NCBI GenBank assembly: GCA_022410635.1
Contig: JAJVDF010000016.1
Coordinates: 1,234,704 to 1,298,703 of the forward strand
Source of the DNA: Tretioscincus oriximinensis
Lineage: Eukaryota; Chordata; Lepidosauria; Squamata; Gymnophthalmidae
Reading direction: 5' to 3'
Length of the DNA: 64,000 nucleotides
Shown here: positions 1 through 15,300 of the stretch, in pieces
Layout of the letters: each line of letters opens with the position of its first letter
How positions within the stretch are numbered: position 1 is the stretch's first letter
Translations under genes and position numbers: made by a program
The notes under the pieces: generated by a model
What the model was told of the DNA's origin: nothing
The model's database searches: none
What the model saw: only the letters and a program-made list of their open reading frames with translations

Positions 1-175
1 TAACATCAAAGTTTTTCTTACTTGTATTTGTCTAATAGATTTTTCAGAAATTTGTACCGATAGAGCAGAATTTTTGAAAGCGTGAATAGCTTCCCCAGAG
101 TATATGGTGGAGTAATTTGAAATGTATATTTTAAAATTATCAACAAATCTCTTGGTTTTTTAATCCTCTGTCCAG

Positions 176-628
176 GAATCTTCTAAGTTGTATACAGGAA
201 ATTGAAACAAGGTTGGATGCTACTAGTGAATATGAAGTGTCATTTCCTCCTCAAGATGGCATTCAGCAGTGGACCGACAGATTGCAGTTTCTTGTCATGC
301 AGTGTGTGGTGATTCTAGAGCAGCTGTCTTGGTTTATCGAATGTTGTCCCAAAAGACAATTTTCCAAAACAGAAGAAAAATCTGAAGAAATTGACCTGAG
401 TTCATCCGATATTCTGAAGTCCATTCCAGAGCTGAACCCTTTAGACCTACAATACCTAACTCCAGTGTCAGTGGATCAGCTGCCCGCTGGTTGCAAGATG
501 CGCAAATATGATCCTTTATGTCAACAACTGACATCCAAAGTGAAAGAGATGCTGACAGAAGTTAAAGCAATCAAATCTAACGTGGACCGAATAAGACAGC
601 TATCCTGTGAGATGCTTTTCCATTCCTG
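176..628 (+). CDS. MDN1: MDN1 exon w1
   Basis: Acceptor tgtccag precedes base 176 and donor gtaagc follows 628. One base completes the incoming codon, then NLLSCIQEIETR and so on to CEMLFHS, and the outgoing TGG codon is split after two bases. Helical, leucine-rich segment of the region between the AAA ring and the acidic linker. Confidence 0.93.
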
Positions 629-3300
629 GTAAGCAGTGTGGAACGGGTGTGAGTGTGCATGGGAATAAATGTGTATCTTTTTTAAATCTGAATCCATCCT
701 GATCAATACAATTAAGCAGTTCCTGAAAAGTATTATCATAAATTTTAATCCTGTATTGTTCAGTAAGTAGATTAAATTGATTCTTTTAAACGTGCATATG
801 TAGATACCGAATTTCCTGTCCANACTCATAGAAGTACCATGTACAAGCACAAGAAAGTTACTTTCGCAAAGAAAGAGCAATTCAGCCTAGATTACCTTCT
901 CTTTGATACGAGTAGAGTAGAACTAAGTAGTTTTTCTCCTTTATGGAGCAAATTGGAATACGTGTGCAGAATTATAATCTGTTTGGCTTCTTTTTGATAT
1001 GTGACCAGCAGATTAATCTCCTTCAGGTATAAAACCTATTGATTTCCATTCATTTCCAGTCTTTGTAATCTCACAAAGCATTTCACACATGTGCATTTCA
1101 CATTCACATACTTTTTGTGGAAAAAAACAGCTTAGAAGTGACTTAGAAATAGTAGTAATATTGGTTTCTTATCCCAGCTTTAATCCTCTTTAAAAAAAAC
1201 CGATGAAAAAGCATTCTCTGGCATTTATTGTGGATTTGACAGTGTAATCAAAGATGCATTTAATCCATTTCTTTTTTCTGTAACTAAATACATCCATGCT
1301 AAGAAGTCTACTTCCCTCAAGTGGGGGAAAATAGAGAAGGACAGTTTTCAATTACTTGTTGTAGTAACTGCTCTGAAAGAACCAAGGCAGAATCCAGAAC
1401 CCATATGCAAAATCCAAAAATGAATATGATTTACTAAGAATAAGGAGACAGGAATAAGTGCATCTCAATAAATGAGTTTATTTCAGTAATTCAGTTCAAA
1501 NAGTAAAAGAGAGATTACTGGAGAAGCTATTTTATTTCACCCAGATGCAAGGATTTTGGTATGTCCCTTTCTGTACACTTGTTTTTCCTGAGAATGGGGC
1601 ATTATTATCATAAGAGTTTGTTCTAAAAGGATCGTTTGGATGTGCTTTCCAAAAGTAGGTATTCGTTAACAAGCATTGTTTTTAAAGATGCCTCATGTTT
1701 CAATTTTATATGTTATGGATGTATTTCCTGAAAGTAAATGTGGTGGGTGAAAATTCAATTCNTTAAATGAACTGCAGTTTCTCTTATCCTACAGGAAAAC
1801 TTTTGAAGTTTGCTCTTCAGGGCTGGAATGTTTACTGAAGATTTCAACTCAGCTGCAGGACATTGAGTCTTTGTTTATTCTCCCTGAGATAGAAGTAAAT
1901 CCAACTCCATTTCAGATGGCCTTAGCCAAAAGTCTCATATACATCCAGGGAGAAATTAATAAAAGTGTAGATGATTTTGCTATCTGGAAGACACAGCTGT
2001 TCAGTTCAATTTCACACTGTGATGGTAATTTTTTTATTTGTGTTTCTTAATTGGTATGATAGCAAACTCATTTGAGTATTATTGTCTATACCTTGGGAGT
2101 ATGTGCTTATGTGACAAAGTCCAAGTTATCACGATGATGAAAGAAGTGGTTTTGGCACCAGTGAAGTAAATACAAATCCACTTAGCTCTTTTCATTCCTA
2201 GCTCCATTTCATTGTTTGCACAATAGTCGTGTTGGATTCTGGATTTATCATTCCATTTGTTGGGTATTCCATTTTTTTTAATCCAGTAGGTGTGTCCACT
2301 TTCTGCATCCAGCCTCTNTCCTTCCTGTACCCCGCTCCTTTTCCAGCACCCCATGCCCTGCTCTTCTTCCAGCATCCCACACCCTACTCTTTCCAATGCC
2401 CTGCTTTGGCCCCCCTTTTCTTTAAGCTGTCCTACTTTGTGCAAAAGTAAACCTCTATAAGAAAAAAATATTGAAAACACAAAGAACAAAAAGTTTCAAA
2501 GTGTTGTTATTTCCTTGGAGGTTAAAACAGAAGTAGTGGTGATAGTGTAAAGCATTGCCCACCAATGCCTATTAGTCGTTCTGGGTAGAGGAGACTGGAC
2601 TGACAGAGGCCGGGTTTGCACACAGGCACTCCCGCTATGGGCAAACCATAGTGAGAACACAGTTAGCCTGAACTGGGAAGAACTGTACTTGCATCGCTTT
2701 TCAGGGTGAACTCCGTTCCAACGATGTGTGGTTTTGTGAACAATGCATTGCAAAAGCGGAGCCCCTGTGAATTATAGGGGAACTGTATCAGCCCAGCACA
2801 AAGACACACAGCTTTCGCTCCCNTTTTTTCTCCTCATGAGAACTCGGCCAAAGTAAAGTAACATTTTATCATGTAGTTAAAAAGGGGCTGGGGGANATTG
2901 AAAAGCCACAATTGTATGGGCCTGGGTGGGGATGTGACCTTAGCAGGCAGGGGTGTAGCCTAATGGTATACCCTCATGGGATGTTCACCACCCATACTTT
3001 ACAACAAAATACATGAAATGTTATTTGAGAGGAAGAAAAATATAAGCACTGTTCTAATAGGTTCAAAACTGTAATATACTTAACTTTCCTTTAACATATC
3101 ATATTTCCTCTGAACTCTATGTGTAGTTGATAAAGTGCTTTGGAAACGGGTTCATTTCTTTGTCTTTTTGGATTCATCCTGATGCTAGATTTTTGTTCGT
3201 CTTTTAAATAAACAGGATTCCTTTTTGTTACTGTTTATGCAACATGTGTCTAGTACAACAGAAACAATCACATTAGTATTTTCTATTTCAGTTGTTCGTT

Positions 3301-3356
<56 letters not shown>

Positions 3357-6300
3357 TTTTTTCATTCATGCATACATGTGTATGGTTTTGTTTCATACAT
3401 TATTTTCTACTTAGAATTTAAGTCAGTTAATTTTAGTTAAATAGAAATATAAGACTCTTCGTTAGTGAACCTTGAGATAAATTGGAAATGTCATAATTGA
3501 AAATAAAGATACTTTAGTTACTTTGTGATTTCACTGTAGAATTCCAAGCAGTATCTCTATTTTGTAAAAATAACACCCCATTCCAGGTTGTACAAAGTGA
3601 AAAAAGAGGTATATAAAAAGACAGCTAAGCAAAAGCACATAAATTCTTAGACTTACAAGATGTATTTAAAATAGTGAGGCCACCAAGGCTTATATTATGT
3701 TTGGAGGATAGAATAAAATGTATCTCCTATTTTAGCTTTTATGAAATGTGTAAGAGTATTAAAAGTTAGGAAAGTTTAACAAGTCAGTTTTGAGTCATTC
3801 ATATGTCTTCCATCACTTATGTTTTCCATAAATTGTATTTGCTGTCATTGCTAGGACAGACATTTCTGTAATAGGAGTCAAATGCATTCTGGATTTAAAC
3901 TTGTGTTTTGTTTCTAAAGAGGACCAAAAATCAGAAGATGGGTTTGTAGAGCNTTTCTCGGGACAAGTTGAACTTGCAATTCAAGCTATCCTGGGAGCAA
4001 TCCAGTGTTTAGTGGAAAGAAAAAAAGATGGTGACAACGAAAGTATAGTTAAGGAAAATGGTAAGTCTGAATATCATCCATCTGGAACTGAATGCAATCT
4101 ATGTCTGGACATTTTGCAAAATCAAGATGTAAATATATCACTTGTTTTTCTTGTCACTCAAGGAGAAAAATCTGCAGTTGGCAGCCTCAAATCAGGACAT
4201 TTAACTAAACTGTTGAATGAAAACATCTGTGCANATGTGAATTCTTTGCACATACAGAAAATAATTTCAGTCACTTCTGAACTTCTGGAGGGATTGAAAT
4301 CTTATGGAGAAGATTATACTGCATATAAGTGCAAGGTAAAATTCAGAATTTTGAACATATTGGGTATTCACAAAGAGTTAAATAATACTCTTGCTGAGTA
4401 TTACTCTTCCTTAGTTCATATAATCCCCCCATATGTTGTACCTGCAATTTACATTGTTCTGTTTGTTACTGGTTTTAGGTGTCAAAGAGCAGTAGTAGTG
4501 GAAGCATTCTACAATGCCCTGACAAAAAAACCTGTAGTTATTTTTTCTTGTCTTAATGAGTATTTTACATATTCTTAATATGTATTTTTTTTGCCTACAG
4601 CTTTTCAATCAGTCTTGCCACTTACTGGTGCGTCTAATGCCAGTACTAGACAAGTATTCTGATATCATTCTCTTCTATCTCACGGTGTCTTTGGCCACAC
4701 ACAGGAGCACTGGAAAGTTGGTTTCCATACTAAATAACATGTTTACTGAGCTTGCTTTAAAGGTAAGAATTGCTCATGTTCAAGACTTCCAGAAGGGGAG
4801 CTATACATATGTATGTGCTTGATCTGTATTAGAGTATTCTTCTATTCTTTAAAGAATCAGGCATATCATCGTACCATCAGGTAAATACAGGAGGAAGCAT
4901 GAAAAGAAAAGGAGAAGACCATGTGTAAGGGATTACTGAGTTTATAGACCAGTCAAACTAGCATGGTGAAATGCCTGCAAAATTGATATTATTGGTTTGA
5001 TGATAGTGAACCTTGCAAACAGGGATTGTTGGTAAATGTATAGTAAGTCTTGTACCTACTTTTGCACATCCCTAAAAATGTCAGATATTTGGAAAAGTAA
5101 ATAGACCTGTTTAGCAAGTTTCAACACAAGCTGAATGATTTTTAGTATTTATAATGCATTGGTATTTTTTTAAAAAAACTGAAGTTAAAATGAGAGTCTT
5201 GAAATGTGTTAGTTACCAAGCTAAATAGGATTAAGTCCTAAAACTGGTAAGTTAAATAGTGTAATTCTCTGCAAAAATCTAATCCGTACGTTTTAAAAGC
5301 ATCTATTACTTAGATTGTGAGAAAAATATTATTTATANAATATGGCTTTTTAAAGTTATGGAGTTACAAAGAAGTTAATAGTAGTTATATTTATGCACAT
5401 GCATACAGAAATAAATAATTATGTAAACTAAAATACAGCCAAATACTGAAAAGCAGTGCATAGCATTTCATTATCTGATTAAATCTAACCAGATGCACAT
5501 TCATGTATTTGTACACATATGTATTCAGAGATCTGTAGGGCCATGTGTCATAAAGGCTGTTGAAATGAATGTATTTTTTTTGTCTTAGGGATTTTGCTTA
5601 CCAAAAGAATTAATGGATGATGCTGCAGGAGAAGGAAGTACAGAATTCCATGATTATGAAGGAGGAGGCATTGGAGAAGGAGAAGGCAAAAAGGATGTTA
5701 GTGACAANATAGAAAATGAAGATCAGGTATGATAAGAGGGTATTGAGTCATTTGCTGCAGAACGTACAGGTTCCCCTGAACCATTCGGGAGGACTGCCTC
5801 CTCTGGTTTGGGCCCTGCCCCAACCCTCTGATTCGACCATGGGCTGACACGCCCCCACTATAAAATTCTGACTCCTTCCCCAATAGCCCCCAGTGATTTT
5901 CCTGTCACTCAGCCAGCCTGATTGACCTCCATCTTCACCTACATTGGCCTCCTCGCTCCACTCCTAACCAGGGTTTATACTACTGAAAATATATCTTTCA
6001 ACTTAGTTCAATTAGACATACATGGTACTTCATAGAACATAGGAAGAAGAGTATTCATGCTGTTCTTTGAATGCCAATAAGTGATTTTCATCTAGTTTAG
6101 CACAAGGCAGTTACCACAAGATGCAGTCTCATCTATTGCAGGCTTCTAGTAGTCCTGTAAAGCTGAACCTTTACCCTCAACTTCTTTGTCATGGTATGCC
6201 AAGGTAGTTTTTCCTCAGAAAACTAGGCAGAGCTAAAAGAAGGCTGGAAGAGCTTTCATTGTTGAAAATATATATNTTTTGAACATTCAGCTGTTGCCTG

Positions 6301-9300
6301 TGGGTCACATCTAAATCACTGGGTTAATTCCTGGGTGTAGTTCTGGCCAAACATCACTAGAGGCACTAAAGAGCAAAACCATAGTTTGTGGATTTATTTC
6401 ACATAATTATATCTGATCTTTCATTCTAAGCCCCCTTATCAATTACAATTGCTTTGAATTCAACAGTGTTTTTCATCTGTATTTTGATTTTAGAGAGATT
6501 AAAGGGGATAAAAAGGTTTTACTCCCTTTGGTTTAATGGAATGTACAAAACATTTCTTTATTCTTTCCTCCTGAATGGGTTTCAATACAAGTTTCAGTCT
6601 AAACAATAGAAAAATCATTTGTGCCCTTATAGTTGGGGAAGAAGATGATTTGATGCAGAAATAAATNATATTGCAAAGGTTTGAGAGGATTATAGGGAGA
6701 AGCAGGCACTCCTATATTTGTTACACTGACTGCAGAGTAAATGTTCCAGGTCGAAGATACTTACCAAAAGGGACAAGAACGGGAAAATGAGGACCCAGAA
6801 TCTAAACCAGATATTGAAGGAGAAGATAATGCCATTGAAATGTCAGAAGATTTTGAAGGAAAAACATACGATGGACAGGAAGAAAAGCAAGGCAAGGACT
6901 AATTTGGGTCTTGTATTCTGGTGTAATACCGACACTCAGTTGTAGAAAGAACACTCCTTAAACAGATTTTCCGAGTTTTTTTATTTGTTTTGGTTGCTTT
7001 CATTGTAATGAAATTACTTCCTGTTGCCAGTTTTGTATCTTTTTATAAATTTCTGTCAGCATTTCCAATTTATATTAGTTCTGGTACAGTTGTAACTGAC
7101 ACAACACATTTGGCAATAGTTATCTGAATCCTTTTAGGTTTTCGATTCACTCTAGATACCACTTCTACTCTTTGGGGAAAAGCTTTCATCTAGTTGCAGA
7201 ACTGTGCATGTACATAGGTTGCATCCATCAGTGTTGTTGTCAAGACAGATCTCTTTTGTACAACAAACACATCTCATCTTACGGTGTAATTCCCCTTGGT
7301 CCCCAAATTCTAGTCCGTGATATTATGCAGGATTCTTGGAGGTTTCGTTTTTAATTGTTTTATTTAGTGTTTGTTTTAAGTGAATTTCCAATTTTTATTG
7401 AATTGTATATATTTTGCTGGGTTCCATATCTCTTAGTTGAAGGCAAGCTAACACATAATTATATTGTGTTCATAATTGGAGGCAGTTTGAACTTGTTTTC
7501 TTTATAATCTTCATTGTGCTGCTTTATTTTATGTAGAAGATGACGAACAATCTGATGAAAATGAAGACTTGGATAAACAAATGGGAAAAATTGGAGATGT
7601 TGAATCTGAAAAATTAGATGAGAGACTTTGGGGAGATAATGACGATGAAGATGATGATGATGAAAGTGAACATGAAGATAATATAACAGAAACTGGACCT
7701 GGAATGGATGAGGTAAAAACATAACTTGATGCAAAGTCTGAAAATAAAGTGTAGTGCCAAATATTGAGAAATTAAAACGCATAAATTAAGAAATGAAAAG
7801 AATTGTTTCTGTATTTAGCTTTCCTGATCAATGCAGAATCTTTATATAAGATCTTTGTATAAGATCTTATCATTTTTTCTTTTTGTTTCATCTATTTTTT
7901 TTACTATTATCTACTTTGTGATTTAAAATTAAATTGTGTATCGTAACTGGAAGTGGCGGGTGTATGTTTGCTGGATGGGTGTATGTATAGAGCTAATAAT
8001 GTGCAATCATGAAATAATCATAAATGTTCAACCTTTCTAATACATTTGGCACAAATTTCATTAATAAAAGCATAAGATTGATCTGCATTCTGTTATTTCA
8101 ACTACACCTTTTGTGCAGCAATAACTTTTCTTGATAGACTGGTGTTTTAGTATTTTTAATAGAAAACACATGATATATGTATGTGTTAAACATCTTAGGG
8201 TGATCCAGAACTTGTGGCAAAAGATGATAACACTGATAGTGACAATAAGAATGAGAAAAAATCACCTAAAGATGAAGAAAAAGAGAGGCAAGAAACTGAT
8301 TGGGAAACCAAAGAGAAGATACACGAACAAATAGATGAGGTAATACGAAGTATAACAGTTNCCATGTATGCAATTTCTAAGTTAATTCGTACTATTTTTA
8401 ACCAATTATCAGTCCACCCTTTAAGATTTAGTCTTGATTGCTAACAATATAACCAGTTTAAGTAGGTTGCAAAATGTAATTTTAATGTTATGTTCTGTTT
8501 TTAAACAGATTCTATTAATACAGTTTTTCTTTCCTCAGCGTGAATATGATGAGAACGAAATAGATCCTTATCATGGGAACCAACAAGAACAACCTGAACC
8601 TGAAGCCTTGGATCTTCCCTGTGATCTGAACTTAGAGAATGGAGAGAAGGATGATGAAGACAAGGAAGAAGGTATAACTGACGTNACGTTTGGCAGCAAA
8701 CCAAGATACTGCATTATGTCCTTGTGAAATGTGTCTATTATTTAGCCATAGTTTAGGTCTGGATGTAATTTAAGTAAAAAATTAAATCTGCAGTCATGGT
8801 TTTGGTGATTCATTTTGAACTTTGTTTTTACTGTTAAATCTCCCACTGAGAACCTCCGATATAAAAGGTGATAAAAGATGAAACGCAAAATAATCTCAAT
8901 AAATAATCAAAATTCAGACCAGGGATCCTTCTTCACCACATGGTTAGCCCCAATATATGTTTTAGAGTCTGGAAAAAAGCATTCACAATCGCCCTACTCA
9001 CCAAGTTTCCATGCCACTCCAAACATTGCCTACAATTCCCAGCATTCTCTGTGAATGGAGAGTCAATTAGATTTGCATGTCCCCACGAAGGTTTTTCCGA
9101 TTTTACAAATGCCCGCTATGGTGGCTAGAAATTCTGCAACAACAGACCATTTTAAAGAGTGTATCGCTGTACATGAATGATCTATTGGGGCAGATTGAAG
9201 GTTATGTTGCTTCCACCTCGCTCTAAATTGTGAGTGGGGGTAGACTCAAAGTTGGTACCTGATAAGCCTTGTACAGCTACATGCTAATGTAAACTAAAAG

Positions 9301-12300
9301 GAAGCTGTGTAAAAATCATTGGTCTTGCCATGAACTATGTTCCTTTCATTACAGCCGTAGTTCTGCACTATAAATAAAAAATACTGCAGATGCAACAACT
9401 AAACTTTTCAAACAAACCATCATATTTCTAGGCAAAGACCTATGGATTGCTATGCTGTCAGAATGTACATTTCTGTATCTTATTTTTGGGGCGTTAGTAT
9501 GAAAAGAGAAAACAACTTCTACAACAACCCTGCCTTGTTCATGTACACTTTCAGTGGTCTATGTACATTCAGGTTGTGTAATAACTGCTTTGAGGGATGC
9601 TTCAATTTTGGGCAAAAGAATGAGAAGTGGATTGACGTATTGTAGTAGAACAAGCGATTTACCTAGAAATGTTGTCTGAGAAAATTGTTAGATAACTGAA
9701 TCTATGGAACAAGGAATTTACCTTAGAAACGATGTCTGAATCAGTATGAACTTACNTCAGTCCAAAGAAATAGATGTCTGATTAGCCGGAAACCCATCTT
9801 GCAACCTGTAACATTAGTGAGAAAGAGTAAGACCCATTTTGTCTGTGGAACCTCACCTTAACCTTCTGCTTGCCCGTTATTGTTCCTTATAGTTCCCAGC
9901 TGTTGGTCCTTATGATTCACTGTTTCCATAGGTTATAGTCTAAGGGTTTTGTTTTGTCTTAAACGNCTTTGTTGCTATATATTCTTCATGTCATCTCTTT
10001 GACTGTACTTTTGTGTCTTCAACATTAGCAGAAAGATTTAGNTGACCTTATTGGGAAAGCTGCAATATTAAGAAAAAGGCATTGAACAGATTTNCTTTGC
10101 AGTAGCTGTTCTCAATCATTCATTTTCCACATTTACGTTTTACTGAATTTGTCTGTATTATTCAGAATCCAGAAAAGCTCTGTGGCTTTATTTGCTCAAA
10201 TGTGGTAATGGAAACAGTAAAAAGTAGACTTCAGAGATTTAAGATAACATATTATGCTTCACTCTGTTGCTTTTTTGGCGAAGTTTTCTAAAAGATTTTT
10301 TTGCTGTTTTAGAAGAAAATCCTTTTGAGATTGAAGAGAAAGCAGAAAACATTGATGAAAANCAAATGAAGGAAAAGGATCTTGGAGAAACTGGTGAAGA
10401 AGATCAGGATCCTGAACAACCTGAAAGAGAGACATCTGAAGAGAATGGGGAAAAGTCAGAAGAAATGGAAGAAAAACCAAACGAAGAAGAAAACGTAGAT
10501 CACCCTGATATAAACACTGGTGAAAATGATGACTCTATGATGGAAGACCAAAAAGAATCTCATGAAGAACAGAAAGAAAGGGATGTCACTTCTGTTGACC
10601 AAGGCCTTAATCCACAGGTTTTGTTTTTCATTTNTGATTTATGATTAAGTTTTGTAAAATTATATTTAAAGTGGCAGGAAAAGAATGTCAATAGATTAAT
10701 CATTTTATTTCAAGATGTTGTAATGATTAAGTTACTTCCTTATTGTAATATTTTTTCCAGTTAGGGGGCATAGAAAGAATACATTTTTGTATGTAGGAAT
10801 ATATATTGAGAGCAAAAGCTCAAATTATTTTATTGTATCATCTCAATCTCAACAGCAAGCAAGTCTCCTGATCTATAAAACTGATAGGCTATTTTTNAAA
10901 ATGAAATGTTAATATAGATTAATTTGTTTTAGGAAGAAGATGGCATGGACAATCCTGACCAGGATGAACANTTGCCAGAAGCTGTTGAGAGAATGGAACA
11001 TGAAACCTCTGGGCAGGCAGGAGAAGAGAATTTGCAAAGTGATACAGCTGTGGAGCTGGTTGGAACAGCTTCAGAGAAGGACCAAGCAAAAGAGGTAAAA
11101 TGGGAATTTTTCATCATACTTAGAAAATTCAGAACCATCTATTGTTAAGCTCCATTTTCTTCTGTTCTCTTTTTCCTATTAGAATAAAAGAAAAGAGCTT
11201 AATTTCTAATAACATGATCATATTCACGAGGCNTTTTGATGTTGTTAAAACTTAACTGTTTTAATTGTGTTTTTTTAACACGTCTAACTTGGGTCTTTTC
11301 CTGTTAATCCCTTGCTGCCCAGGAACATGGAACTGGAACTGCTGATGCAAATCAGTCAGAGGGGCATGAATCTGAATTTATGGCGCACTTGGCTTCCCAG
11401 AAACAAAGCAAGAAAAATACACAGGTTTTTAAAAAAATATTTTTTTTAATTTAAAGATACTGAATATTCTCAAGTTCGAGACAAAGATTTATACATTATT
11501 TAAATTCACATTTTAATACAGAGGGTTTTTGAAAAAAATTAAGATTGAAAATCAGAACAGTAGTTATATATTTATACATGCGGTGAAGATAAATCTTTTT
11601 AGGCACAATTAGTTGTGGTTTTAAAAACTTGAATTTTAATTTATTTGATTGCTATAACTTTATTGACTCCTAACCTAAGATCTAGGATACAGAGCAGGAA
11701 AGAAGTGTCTTGCTTACACTGCTCCTGAATATCATTCCAGTTCAGAAAATAGTAATAAATCAAAGAAGAGTGTCAGAACCATGTCTTGAATTTCATGGCA
11801 TTTGTGTTAGCATAAAATGTTTGGGAACACATTTTTCTTGTCTTTTGTTAACTTCCAGTTTTACCTGTATACCCCGTTATGATGGGAAGCTATTTTAGGA
11901 GGGAAGAATAGTACATATACTTGTCATTTTCACATATACTTTATGGTTTTCAATAAGCAGTTGATTGGATTCTATGAAAACAAAGTTTGTAAGAAAAATA
12001 AATTGTCTACCTTTAATTTAGTGAGAAGCAGAGATTTGTTTTATGCCAGCCAGTCCAGTATGCATACTGATAAACGCTTTAGTATATGTGTAATAATACA
12101 CTATTTCTGTAACAACATACTTGTCGTTTAGATTACTGGTAAACTTATTTTTAGAGAGGAATTTTAGTGAGGGGAAATGAAGAATATTGTCAGATTTAGC
12201 AACACTGTATTCCTGTGGGTACAGAGTAGAGTTGCTAAATCTGGCAAGAAAAGTGAAAGATTGAAGTCTATGAAAATTACTCAGATGTATCCAACTATAA

Positions 12301-15300
12301 TCTCTTAGCCCAGTGATACCAGTCCACTGCCAGAAGAGTATCAGTACTGGTTGTGAGAGGAAAATTTTGGGCGATAAGAAATGATATGTTAACGCTTCCC
12401 ATTTACAGGCACAAATGCCAGAAATAATGTATTGGACCAAGTAGAATTAAACTCTTAGTCTCAGGATTGAATCAGATATGTGATAAAGTGTTCCCCCTAT
12501 TGGTAAAGCCCCCGCCCTTATATTTGTACCCCACCACCTACTGATAGCAGCCCATATGGTATTAGTAAGATCTGAATATAAGTGTCTGATCACAGTCTAA
12601 AGGACATATGATCCTGTACAAATAAATATTATGGAATTGATAAGTAAAAAACAGAATGCTTGTGCACCTCCAGAAATTTTCCGTTCAGCACAGTTATTTT
12701 TCATCAATACAGAAATCACTTATATGTGTATTCATTTTTCTGATTAATGAGTCCCCTGCAGCTACTGACTGAGCATAGCTCTGTAGCAATTCGGTAGCAG
12801 TATCTTACTGTTTTTCAGAGTTTTAAAAGAAAGCCTGGACAAGCTGACAACGAGCGCATAATGGGGGATCAAAATCAGCGTATCCACAAGCGATTAAAAA
12901 CTATGGAATCCACTAGTGAAGCAGAAAAGCTTCCAGTTCAGCCAGAACAAAATGTGAGAGAAGCTGATGCTTTTGAGCACATTAAGCAAGGCAGTGAATC
13001 CTATGATGCACAAACCTATGGTATGGCAGCATTTATTATATCTTCTGGGGTGTTTTGAATCTACTCCTTGCAATGTTTATTGTCTCTAAGAAAGTTTTTC
13101 TCCCCATTATTCTTGGTGTTTAATTTTTTAGGATTAAAGACAGTCGGTTTTTATAAAAGTTCTTATTTTAGTATAATGGAATACGATTTTTATCTTGTAA
13201 TTGATGTTTGACATGGTCCGTAGACTAATCAATAAAAGTGTTGATACTGCATCTGGCTAAAAAAACCCTTTAATACAANAAAGCCAGAGAATATGAATGC
13301 TTTATATAAGACCACCATGAGGGAAAGGCATTGGGGATGTACACATGTGTAATGGTGCTATAACAGAGATATGAGAAAACATAAAATATCAGTACAATTC
13401 CTATCAAAACCAAAGTGGTAGTGGGACAAAGCATTTGACCTTGAATCTTGACCTCATCAGCCAGTGGATTTGGCACATCTTTCACTGTTCATGCAGCCTC
13501 ACATCTCTCCTCGTCTTTAGTTGCACCTACTTCCAGCTTGGATTAAGTGATAGTCTTCCCCTTTCATGATTGTGAACACTATCTCTTCAGATCATGCTTC
13601 TTCCATTCCTCAGTCTTACCCCAACAAGACCCAAGTCATGCCCTTTCCCTTTCAAATGTTCAAGTCTAATGAATATTTTATAATTATTGTAAATCTTCCA
13701 AATAAAATGCTTATCAATAACTGTTATTTTCTACGGCTTTTCCTTACCTCGATGTCTTTTATTCTACAGTTTGTGCTTATCACAATCTCGCTATTTATTT
13801 CATTTATAATCTACTTTTAACAAATGAAGATCAAGGCAGTAAATAGAAATCTTAGCGAGTATGCCAGTGGCATTAATACTGCACAGTTTGATCATAGAAA
13901 TCCGTAGACCTTAACATGAAAATCTTAGTCTGAAAATCTTGATCCTTGTGTGTACCTTTAGTTTGCAATAACTTAAGTCTTAAAATTAGCCAAGAAAGTG
14001 AAAATTGAACTGCTAGACGTTAAAGGCACATCTTATAAATGTATAAATGGCTGATGATTTATGTTTCCACCAGATGTAGCTACTGAAGAGCAGCAGAAAC
14101 CACTTGTGCCCATTAGTGAAGATAGTGAAGAAACAGTGTCTGAAGATGTTGCTATGGAAACAGAAACTCAGAATGTTGAAGATCTTAAAAGAGTGGAGCC
14201 AGAGAAACAGAATTCAGAAATAAAGACATCTGGCACTGTCAAATCTGGTAAATTATTAGTTTATTATCCTCAGAGATGTATTTATTTATTTATCTAGGGG
14301 AATAATTCTGTATTGGTATTCTCTGATCTTACTGCCTTATTTAAATACATTAAATAGGTTGCAGCGATCCAGTAACCAATTAGAGACCGAGGGACAAATA
14401 AATCCTGCCTCTCTCAGTTGTTGATTTGGCGGCAGCCAATCGGTTCAAAAACACACACGCCTTCTGAGCTGTACTCAAAATGGCGGTCATTTTGCAAAAG
14501 ACACATCGCATGGTATGCTTTCTGTCGGCCCCACCCCAGCTTGGTTCAGTGCAAGACAAGTGCCCAACCAAGCTGTCCCCCCGGCTCTGTTTGGCACAAG
14601 GCAAGTGCCCAGCTGAGCTGGGTGAGCCTCAATCCACCTCCAGTGGGCACCTTCCCCACCCTCTCTCTGCTTGTGGCCCCTGCGTGATTCTCTGGCAGCG
14701 GGCCAAACTCTTCCCTAGTCCCTCAATAAAAGATCAGAAGGTTAACTAAAATACACTTCAGAAAGGGAACAACGAGAATTGCTACCCCTTCCTCCTGTAT
14801 ATCTTTGGTCAGAAACATTTGGAGAATAACTGTATGGGTTTATGTATATGGATTTTGCTTTTCCAAAAATATATTAAGTAATAATGTGCATTACAGGTTA
14901 TGAGGAAGCAGAGTTGGAGTGTCAGAGTCCCAGTTCTGAAGATGAAGTAAAACATGAAGCCAACAACCTATCATTGGGAGAAAAGCCAGAAAGAGACAAA
15001 CAGTCCACTATACATACNGCTTACCAATTCTTGAAGGACACTACTGTCCAGGTGTGCTGTTGTGTGCATTTTTAGATAAATAGGGGATGCTGACTGATTT
15101 GAGAGAGGAAATGTTTAACCAGCCTTATGGCTGCTNACATTACAGGTTTTTCTTGCATTTGGATCCTGTGTGGAAAAGAGCAGGTGGTAGAAACTAGGGA
15201 GATTTATCTCGTATCAGTGCCGGTTTTTACAGAAGGAATTTATTGTTAATTTGATCTGTAATATGAGAATGCAGTTCTCTTAACTAAATGTATATTCCTT

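Noticed and set aside
3225..3440. Tyr/Ile repeat frame
   Set aside because: Translation of the (AT)n microsatellite.
7459..7782. 107-codon minus-strand His-rich frame
   Set aside because: Antisense of the GAT/GAA-rich MDN1 exon w7, which reads as His/Phe codons; not a gene.
12018..12440. 140-codon minus-strand frame in MDN1 intron
   Set aside because: Low-complexity AT-driven sequence overlapping the hairpin; no start context or splice signals that make sense.
14380..14749. Overlapping frames in the GC-rich MDN1 intron block
   Set aside because: Several frames are open on both strands simply because GC-rich sequence lacks stops; no consistent coding signal.
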